From Demequina gelatinilytica (lineage in GTDB: Bacteria; Actinomycetota; Actinomycetes; Actinomycetales; Demequinaceae), in the NCBI RefSeq assembly GCF_000971115.1, contig NZ_BBLV01000005.1:1-36954 (forward strand): 36,954 nucleotides of DNA, in the 5' to 3' direction. Made by a program: the position numbers and the translations under genes. The notes beneath the pieces are model-generated. The model was not told the origin of the DNA and searched no databases. It was given only the letters and a program-made list of their open reading frames with translations. How positions within the stretch are numbered: position 1 is the first letter of the stretch; each line of letters opens with the position of its first letter. This document shows positions 31,204 to 36,954 of this stretch, one piece after another.

Positions 31204-32258
31204 TGGCCGCGCGCATCGTCGCGCGCCTCGCGATCGGGGCCGCCGTGCTGGCCATGGCGGGCTGCGCCGGGCCCGTGGCGTCCGTCCAGCCGTCCGCCGC
31301 GGGCGGCGAGGCGCGCGCGGCCGCCGGAGGCCCCGCGACGGCGGTCCTCGACGACCGTGCGGTCGAGATCCTCGAGGGCGTCGCCGTCCCCGAGCTGCCG
31401 GTCACGGTCGCGTCGCACGAGCGCGCGGGCGAGCGTCAGGTGACGGTCGCCGACACGAGCAGGATCGTCGCGGTGGACATGACGGGCGGCATCGCCGCGA
31501 CGGTGGTCGCGCTCGGGCTGGGCGACAGCATCGTCGGGCGCGACACCGCCTCCGAGATCCCCGGGCTCGAGGACGTCCCCGTGGTGACCGGCGCGAGCCA
31601 CACGCTCACCCCGGAGGCCGTGCTCGCGCTCGAGCCGACAGTGGTGCTCACCGACGGCAGCATCGGCCCGTCCGATGCGGTCGCACAGCTGCGCGACTCA
31701 GGCATCCCCGTGGTCTACGTCGAGAACGAGGACGGCTTCGAGGGCGCCGGCGAGCTCGCTCGTCAGGTGGGCGACGCGCTCGGCCTGCCCGCGGCGGGCG
31801 AGGAGCTCGCCGCACGTATCGCGGCGGAGGTGGCGCAGGCGACGGACGATGTCGCGGCGCTCGCGGACACCCAGGAGCAGCCGCTCCGCATGGCGTTCCT
31901 GTACCTCCGCGGTTCCGCCGGCGTCTACTACATGTTCGGTGAGGAGTCCGGGGCGGACGAGCTCGTCGTCGCCCTGGGCGGCATCGACGCGGCGGCCGAC
32001 GCGGGCATCCGCGGCATGCAGCCGCTCACCGACGAGGCGATGCTGGCCGCGGACCCCGACGTGATCCTGGTGATGACCAAGGGCCTCGAGTCGGTCGGGG
32101 GGATCGACGGCCTGCTCGCGGACCGCCCCGCGATCGCGCTCACCAGCGCGGGGGAGAACCGGCGCATCGTCGACATGGACGACCACGACATCCTCGCGTT
32201 CGGCCCACGCTCCGGCGCGATCGTCGAGGCGCTCGCCGCCGCGGTCTACGGCGCGTGA
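31203..32258 (+). CDS. hmuT: Haem ABC transporter substrate-binding lipoprotein
   Basis: A 351-residue lipoprotein. The signal peptide ends in lipobox LAMAGC with Cys21 as the lipidated residue, followed by a Gly/Ala-rich linker. The TroA-like binding domain has the ISDBTRIVAVD-type opening (VADTSRIVAVDMTGGIAATV), then EALEPTVVLTD-like and LYLRGSAGVYYMFGEESGADELV segments. It delivers haem to HmuUV on the outer face of the membrane. GTG 31203 overlaps the hmuO stop by one base; no Shine-Dalgarno, so it depends on coupling. Confidence 0.92.
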   Translation: MAARIVARLAIGAAVLAMAGCAGPVASVQPSAAGGEARAAAGGPATAVLDDRAVEILEGVAVPELPVTVASHERAGERQVTVADTSRIVAVDMTGGIAATVVALGLGDSIVGRDTASEIPGLEDVPVVTGASHTLTPEAVLALEPTVVLTDGSIGPSDAVAQLRDSGIPVVYVENEDGFEGAGELARQVGDALGLPAAGEELAARIAAEVAQATDDVAALADTQEQPLRMAFLYLRGSAGVYYMFGEESGADELVVALGGIDAAADAGIRGMQPLTDEAMLAADPDVILVMTKGLESVGGIDGLLADRPAIALTSAGENRRIVDMDDHDILAFGPRSGAIVEALAAAVYGA

Positions 32259-33298
32259 GCGCGCGGGGACGCCGCGCCCCGGTCGTGGGGCTCGCGCTCC
32301 TGGCCGTGCTCGCGGTCGGGGTGCTGCTCTCTGCTGCCGTCGGTCAGCTCGCGATCGCTCCCACCGAGGTGGTCGGCGCGGCGCTCGAGGGCATGGGGAT
32401 CCACACCTCCTGGGCGCCCGGCTCGGACGTCACCAGCCAGGCGCTGTGGCAGATCCGCTTCCCACGCGTGGTGATGAGCGTCCTGGTGGGCGCCGCGCTC
32501 GCGGTCGCGGGCGCCGTGATGCAGGCGATCTTCGGCAACCCGCTCGCCGAGCCGGGCGTGGTCGGGGTCTCGTCCGGCGCTGCGCTCGGAGCGGCCTTCG
32601 CGATCGTCACGGGCGCGGCGCTGGGGTCGGTCGCCTCTGTCGCGGCGTTCGCGTTCGCGGGCGGGGTCGGGGTGACGCTCCTCGTGTACGCGATGGCGCG
32701 TGCGAACGGCCGCACCGAGGTGGTGACGCTCCTGCTCACAGGCATCGCGGTCAACGCGTTCGCGGGTGCGGGGCTCGCGCTCCTGCTGTTCCTCGGCGAC
32801 GCGGCCGCGCGCGAGCAGATCGTCTTCTGGCAGCTCGGCAGCCTCAACGGGACCCGGTGGCCCGAGGTCGCCGTGGTGGCGGTCCTCGCCGTGATCGGGA
32901 TCGCCGTCGCAGCGGCGCTCGCGCCCCGCTACGACCTGCTCGCGTTGGGGGAGCGCACCGCCGCGCACCTGGGCGTGCGGGTCGAGCGCCTGCGCATCGT
33001 CTCGATCCTGGTGGTCGCCGTGCTGACCGGCGCCGCCGTCGCCTACGCGGGCATCATCGCCTTCGTGGGGCTCGTGGTGCCGCATGTGATGCGCCTCGCG
33101 CTCGGCCCCGCGCATCGTGCCCTGCTGCTCGCCAGCGCCCTGGGCGGCGCGGTGCTGCTCACGTACGCCGATGTGGCGGCGCGCACGCTCGTCACCGGCG
33201 CCGAGCTGCCGATCGGGCTGCTCACCTCGCTCGTGGGCGGACCCTTCTTCTTCTGGCTGCTGCGCCGGCAGCGCTCACGCTCGGGAGGGTGGGCATGA
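32255..33298 (+). CDS. hmuU: Haem ABC transporter permease (FecCD family)
   Basis: A 347-residue BtuC-like permease with about ten membrane helices. FecCD signatures are present: QIRFPRVVMSVLVGAALAVAGAVMQAIFGNPLAEPGVVGVSSGAALG near the N-terminus, FWQLGSLNG in the middle, and GIIAFVGLVVPHVMRLALGPAHR (the coupling-helix region contacting the ATPase) near the C-terminus. GTG 32255 overlaps hmuT by 4 bases, and its end overlaps hmuV by 4 bases. Confidence 0.93.
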   Translation: MSARGRRAPVVGLALLAVLAVGVLLSAAVGQLAIAPTEVVGAALEGMGIHTSWAPGSDVTSQALWQIRFPRVVMSVLVGAALAVAGAVMQAIFGNPLAEPGVVGVSSGAALGAAFAIVTGAALGSVASVAAFAFAGGVGVTLLVYAMARANGRTEVVTLLLTGIAVNAFAGAGLALLLFLGDAAAREQIVFWQLGSLNGTRWPEVAVVAVLAVIGIAVAAALAPRYDLLALGERTAAHLGVRVERLRIVSILVVAVLTGAAVAYAGIIAFVGLVVPHVMRLALGPAHRALLLASALGGAVLLTYADVAARTLVTGAELPIGLLTSLVGGPFFFWLLRRQRSRSGGWA

Positions 33299-34065
33299 CG
33301 GCCGCGATCCATGCGCGCGAGGTCACGGTCCGGGCCGGAGCCGCCGTGCTGGTCGACCGGGTGACGCTCGACGTGCGCCACGGGGAGCTCCTCGCGCTCG
33401 TCGGGCCGAACGGCGCAGGGAAGTCGACCCTGCTGTCCGCGCTGTCCGGCGAGCGGGAGCTCGCCGGCGGGCTGGTCGAGCTCGACGGACGGCCCCTGGC
33501 CGCCTGGCAGGCCGGAGCCCTGGCCCGCGAGCGCGCCGTGCTGACCCAGGACAACCAGGTGGCGTTCGCCTTCACGGTGCGCGAGGTGGTCGCGATGGGC
33601 CGCAGCCCGTGGCGCGCCCGGCCCGAGGCCGAGGAGGACGATGCGGTGATCGCCGAGTCGCTCGCACGGGCCGACGTCACGCACCTCACGGATCGCGTCT
33701 TCACGTCGCTGTCGGGCGGCGAGCGGGCGCGGGTCTCGCTCGCGCGCGTGCTCGCGCAGCGCACTCCCGTGGTCATGCTCGACGAGCCGACAGCGGCGCT
33801 CGACATCCGCCATCAGGAGGAGGTCTTCGCGCTCGCACGGTCGCTCGCGCGGGCCGGCAGCGCGGTGGTGGTCGTGGTCCATGACCTCTCCCTCGCCGCG
33901 GCCTACGCCGACCGCATCGCTGTGCTCGACCGTGCCCGGCTCGCCGGCCTCGGCACGCCGCGCGAGGTGCTGGTGCCGGAGCTGCTCGAGCCGGTCTACG
34001 GGCTCGGCGTGCGCGTGATCGAGGACCCGGACACCGGTCTGCCGGTGGTGCTGCCGCGCCGCTGA
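33295..34065 (+). CDS. hmuV: Haem ABC transporter ATP-binding protein
   Basis: A 256-residue ABC ATPase. Walker A GPNGAGKST is at 37-45, the Q-loop is in LTQDNQVAF, the signature LSGGE is at 139-143, Walker B VVMLDEP has Asp163 and Glu164, and the H-loop is VVVHDLSLAA. It has the closest resemblance to HmuV/FhuC proteins for haem or siderophore import. ATG 33295 is coupled to hmuU by a 4-base overlap, with GGGAGGGTGG upstream as ribosome site. Last gene of the operon. Confidence 0.94.
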   Translation: MTAAIHAREVTVRAGAAVLVDRVTLDVRHGELLALVGPNGAGKSTLLSALSGERELAGGLVELDGRPLAAWQAGALARERAVLTQDNQVAFAFTVREVVAMGRSPWRARPEAEEDDAVIAESLARADVTHLTDRVFTSLSGGERARVSLARVLAQRTPVVMLDEPTAALDIRHQEEVFALARSLARAGSAVVVVVHDLSLAAAYADRIAVLDRARLAGLGTPREVLVPELLEPVYGLGVRVIEDPDTGLPVVLPRR

Positions 34066-34085
34066 CCGTGCGCCGCCTCCCACCA

Positions 34086-34127
34086 CGGCAAGGAGCCCCC
34101 GACCGGTAGGTCGGGGGCTCCTTGCCG
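34086..34127. terminator. Bidirectional terminator between hmuV and the HtaA-type gene
   Basis: A 17-bp perfect stem, CGGCAAGGAGCCCCCGA (34086-34102) with TCGGGGGCTCCTTGCCG (34111-34127), and an 8-base loop. It lies between two convergent stop codons and probably ends both transcripts. Confidence 0.9.
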
Positions 34128-34140
34128 TATGCGGCGGGTG

Positions 34141-36954
34141 TCAGGCCCGGCGCGCCCTGCGGATCCCGAGAGCGAGACCGGCGGCCAGCAGCGCGGCCGC
34201 GCCGACGGCCCACGGCCACCAGGGGGAAGGTGCGCCGTCCGCGGGCGCCGCGCCCGCATCGTCCGCCGCCGCCTGGTCCTCGACCGCGACGTCGGCCGCG
34301 GGCTCGGAGGTCTCCTCGACGGTGGGCTCGGGGGCCGGGAGGCCCGCGATGACGCCGCCGCAGGCCTCGGCGGCGGTCACGGTGAGCGTCACGGGGTCGA
34401 GCTCCGAGCCCTCGGGGTAGGTGCCGAAAGCCGCGGCGCCGTCCGCCGTGAGCGTGGCAGGGATGTCCGTGAGCGTCACGGTGTCGCCGTCGGTCGAGAC
34501 CTCCGCCGCAGCGGTGTCGAGCGTCGCGAAGCGCACGCCGGTCTGCTCGACCGCGTCACCGGCCTGGGTCTCGCCCGTCACGTCGAGGACCAGCGTGGCG
34601 ACGCCGTCGCTCACCTCCACGGTGGGGTTGGCGAGCGTGGTGCTGAGCGCGCCCTCGTGGCCGGTGAACAGCACCGCTCCGTCGAACGCGATGGCGCCGC
34701 TGACCGGGTCGGTGTCGAGGCCGCCGGTGCCGGCCGTCCAGACGAACTGTCCGCCGTCCTGCGTCACGCCGTCGAGCTCCCAGGTGCCGTTCGCGATGGT
34801 GCCCTCGATGTAGGCGCGGAACGAGTCCTTCACGCCCCATGCGAGCGTCGCGTCGTCCACCAGGCACATGGTGCGGGCGGGGATGTCGAGCACGATCCCG
34901 TAGCTGTCCGAGCCCTGGAAGGTGAGCGTGTGCGTGCCCGTGAGGGAGCCGGGAAGGGCCCCCGTCCACTCGACCACGCCTTCCGCGTCCGCGGTGAGGT
35001 CCTCCGCGAGGATGGTCGGCGTCGAGTACACGACCACGCGCACGCCGGTCTCGCCCGGCTCGAAGCCGCCCACGCGGATGGTGACCACCTCGCCGCGCAG
35101 CAGCGCCGCGAGGGTCTCGTCGTCGAGGACGATGCCGGTGGTCGCCGGAGGCGTCGAGGGCACGTCGGCGCTGGACGATGCCGTGGCCGCGGAGGCGACC
35201 ACGGTGGAGGTGGAGCCTGCCACCGCGGTGCCGGTGCCGACGGTGAACGTCACGGGGTCCAGCGCGCGACCGGCCGCGTAGAAGCCGTCGAACGCGCGGA
35301 CGCCCTCGGACGTGAGCGTGGCGGGGACGTTCGCCCACCGGACCGCGTCGTCGAGCGTGGTGCGGGTGCCGGCCGCCAGATGGAGCGTCGCGAAGTCGAC
35401 GCGCACGCCGTCCACCTCGACGCTGAGCGTCGCGCCCGTGGACCCCAGGCGGACGTAGGGGTTGGACACCGTGAGGTTCAGCTCGCCGTGGTGGCCCGTG
35501 AACGTCACCGCGCCGGCGTAGCGGGCGGTGCCGGTGCGCGCGTCGGCGTCGGCGTCGCCGCCGGACTGGAGGAACGTGAAGCTGCCGCCCTTCGCGCTTG
35601 CGCCGGTCACCGAGATCGCACCCTGGGCGATCGGGCCCGTGACGTACGAGCGGAAGCCGGAGTCGATGCCCCACGTGAGGCGACCGACCGTCCGGGTGGT
35701 CGTCGTGTCGGTGCCCGTGCTGGTGCCTGCGCCGCTGCCGCTGCCGCTGCCGCTGCCCGAGCTCGAGCCTCCTGAGGAGGACCCGCCGGACGACGATCCG
35801 GAGCCGGTGTCGACGGCCTTGCTGGCACCCACGGTGAACGTCACCGGGTCGAGCGTGCGGCCCGCGGAGTAGATGCCGTCGAAGGCCTTGGCGCCCGCGG
35901 AGGTCAGGGTCGCGGGAGCCGCGGCCCAGCGGGTGGCGCCGTCGATCGTGGTCCGTGCGGCGGATGAGAGGTCGAGCGTCGCGAAGTCGACCCGCGTGCC
36001 GTCGACCGCCGCGGTGAGCACGGCACCGGTGGCGGTGAAGCGGACGCGCGGGTCGGCGATGGTGAGATCGAGCGCGCCGTGGTGGCCCGTGAAGGTGACG
36101 GCACCCGCGTAGCGTGCGACACCGGTCATGGCCGCAGCATCGGCGTCGCCGCCGGACTGGGTGAACGTGTAGATGCCGTTCTTCGCGGTCGCGCCCGTGA
36201 CGGTGATGCTGCCCTGCGCGATCGAGCCCGTGACGTAAGAGCGGAAGTCGGCATCGACGCCCCACGCGAGGCTGCCGACGGGGGTCTCCGTCGAGGTGTC
36301 GCCGTCGCCCTCGTCGCCCTCGCCGGTCCCGCCGGACCCGCCGGTCCCGTCGCCGTCGCCCTCGCCCTCGCCGGCATCGTCCGCCGCGAAGGTGAGGGGG
36401 ATGTGCTGGTCGAGGGTGTAGTTGCCGGTGAAGGTGTGGGCGAGGCGGATGAAGACGCCGCAGGTGGTGTCGTCGGCGGTGCAGTCGATGTCGCCGAAGG
36501 CCTCGGTGGCGGTGAGGGTGGTGGTGAAGCTCCAGGTGTCGTCGGTGACGGTGCCGGTGGTGGGCTGGCCGTAGACGGAGGTGTGCATGAGCCACTGCTG
36601 GCGGGTGGAGTCGCACAGGGTGCCGGAGGGTCGTCCGGCTGCGGTGCCGATCTCGCCGCCGGTGGTGGCGCAGTACATGACGTAGATGGAGGTGTCGGCG
36701 CCGTCGATCTGTGCGGGCAGGGTGCCGGTCACGGTGAGGGTGTCGCCGTCGGTGACGTCCTCGGTGGGGGTGACGGTGACGACGGGCTCGACCGGGGGTG
36801 CCGCGAAGGTGAGGGGGATGTGCTGGTCGAGGGTGTAGTTGCCGGTGAAGGTGTGGGCGAGGCGGATGAAGACGCCGCAGGTGGTGTCGTCGGCGGTGCA
36901 GTCGATGTCGCCGAAGGCCTCGGTGGCGGTGAGGGTGGTGGTGAAGCTCCAGGT
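34141..36954 (-). CDS. Large membrane-anchored HtaA-domain haem-binding protein (5' end beyond window)
   Basis: The frame is open to the right edge (937 residues visible, N-terminus missing). It starts with tandem 139-residue Ig-like repeats (TPTEDVTDGDTLTVTGTLP ... CTADDTTCGVFIRLAHTF), each with conserved Cys. Three HtaA domains follow. Each has the Tyr-His-Tyr haem triad seen in corynebacterial HtaA: FRSYVTG, TGHHGALDL, DGIYSAG; FRSYVTG, TGHHGELNL, DGFYAAG; FRAYIEG, TGHEGAL, FGTYPEG. A Gly/Ser linker joins domains 1 and 2. The C-terminus is a single membrane helix (WWPWAVGAAALLAAGLALGI) and RRARRA, with no LPxTG. It faces hmuOTUV and likely captures haem at the surface for HmuT. Confidence 0.88.
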   Translation of the reverse strand, partial: TWSFTTTLTATEAFGDIDCTADDTTCGVFIRLAHTFTGNYTLDQHIPLTFAAPPVEPVVTVTPTEDVTDGDTLTVTGTLPAQIDGADTSIYVMYCATTGGEIGTAAGRPSGTLCDSTRQQWLMHTSVYGQPTTGTVTDDTWSFTTTLTATEAFGDIDCTADDTTCGVFIRLAHTFTGNYTLDQHIPLTFAADDAGEGEGDGDGTGGSGGTGEGDEGDGDTSTETPVGSLAWGVDADFRSYVTGSIAQGSITVTGATAKNGIYTFTQSGGDADAAAMTGVARYAGAVTFTGHHGALDLTIADPRVRFTATGAVLTAAVDGTRVDFATLDLSSAARTTIDGATRWAAAPATLTSAGAKAFDGIYSAGRTLDPVTFTVGASKAVDTGSGSSSGGSSSGGSSSGSGSGSGSGAGTSTGTDTTTTRTVGRLTWGIDSGFRSYVTGPIAQGAISVTGASAKGGSFTFLQSGGDADADARTGTARYAGAVTFTGHHGELNLTVSNPYVRLGSTGATLSVEVDGVRVDFATLHLAAGTRTTLDDAVRWANVPATLTSEGVRAFDGFYAAGRALDPVTFTVGTGTAVAGSTSTVVASAATASSSADVPSTPPATTGIVLDDETLAALLRGEVVTIRVGGFEPGETGVRVVVYSTPTILAEDLTADAEGVVEWTGALPGSLTGTHTLTFQGSDSYGIVLDIPARTMCLVDDATLAWGVKDSFRAYIEGTIANGTWELDGVTQDGGQFVWTAGTGGLDTDPVSGAIAFDGAVLFTGHEGALSTTLANPTVEVSDGVATLVLDVTGETQAGDAVEQTGVRFATLDTAAAEVSTDGDTVTLTDIPATLTADGAAAFGTYPEGSELDPVTLTVTAAEACGGVIAGLPAPEPTVEETSEPAADVAVEDQAAADDAGAAPADGAPSPWWPWAVGAAALLAAGLALGIRRARRA
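36383..36537. repeat. 417-bp-period tandem repeat, copy A
   Basis: These 155 bases are identical to 36800-36954, 417 bases downstream. They code for the end of an Ig-like repeat of the HtaA-type protein. Identity to the window edge means the true repeat length is at least 155 bp. Confidence 0.9.
36800..36954. repeat. 417-bp-period tandem repeat, copy B (cut by window edge)
   Basis: Exact copy of 36383-36537. It continues beyond the window, so the number of 139-residue units in the gene cannot be seen. Confidence 0.9.

Overview
The window is high-GC actinobacterial chromosome, probably Micrococcales (Demequina- or Cellulomonas-like; inference). Support: the tig-clpP1-clpP2-clpX cluster with two ClpP paralogues, a 917-residue ValRS, a secreted GH74 xyloglucanase with tandem chitin/cellulose-binding modules, PF04020-type holin-like membrane proteins, an HtaA/HmuTUV/HmuO haem module, and many genes whose start codon lies 6-7 bases after a TANNNT -10 box (leaderless mRNAs).

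Layout. 1-497: tRNA-Gly(TCC) and tRNA-Pro(TGG). 463-6066: a 5.6 kb integrative island inserted at the 3' end of tRNA-Pro. It is bounded by a perfect 35-bp direct repeat and carries a tyrosine integrase and three cargo genes (DUF5677-like, DUF6414-like, winged-helix protein). Its base composition is visibly less GC-rich than the flanks. 6115-8775: CDF-like transporter, DUF1304, GNAT, NYN RNase-like and MarR genes. 8961-11561: GH74 enzyme. 11735-16665: tig, a DUF4190 gene, clpP1P2 and clpX. 16678-17842: one AbiEi/DUF559-type nuclease gene enclosed by 53-bp inverted repeats, between clpX and valS. 17898-25468: valS, small membrane protein, AhpD-like protein, DHA2 MFS exporter with a MarR-like neighbour, and a CPA2 antiporter. 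25549-26655: a candidate structured RNA and two tandem 4-TM proteins. 26732-28453: a sulfide:quinone-oxidoreductase-like gene with an operator-rich promoter, followed by a 47-codon gene. 28466-30268: membrane alpha/beta hydrolase. 30405-36954: a haem iron region, with a leader/attenuator, hmuO, hmuT, hmuU and hmuV on the plus strand facing a large membrane-anchored HtaA protein on the minus strand that runs off the window.

How genes work together. Trigger factor, ClpP1P2 and ClpX form the protein folding/degradation core. The HtaA protein would capture haem, HmuTUV would import it, and HmuO would open the ring to release iron. The integrase and the att repeats define the island, whose cargo has no recognised metabolic role and looks like a candidate defence or regulatory cassette (inference). 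Points most worth a second look: the mini-island with its operators, the inverted-repeat-flanked DUF559 unit, the GGACGATGC nonamer seen about 21 times outside the island, the double operator before the SQR-like gene, and the leader before hmuO.
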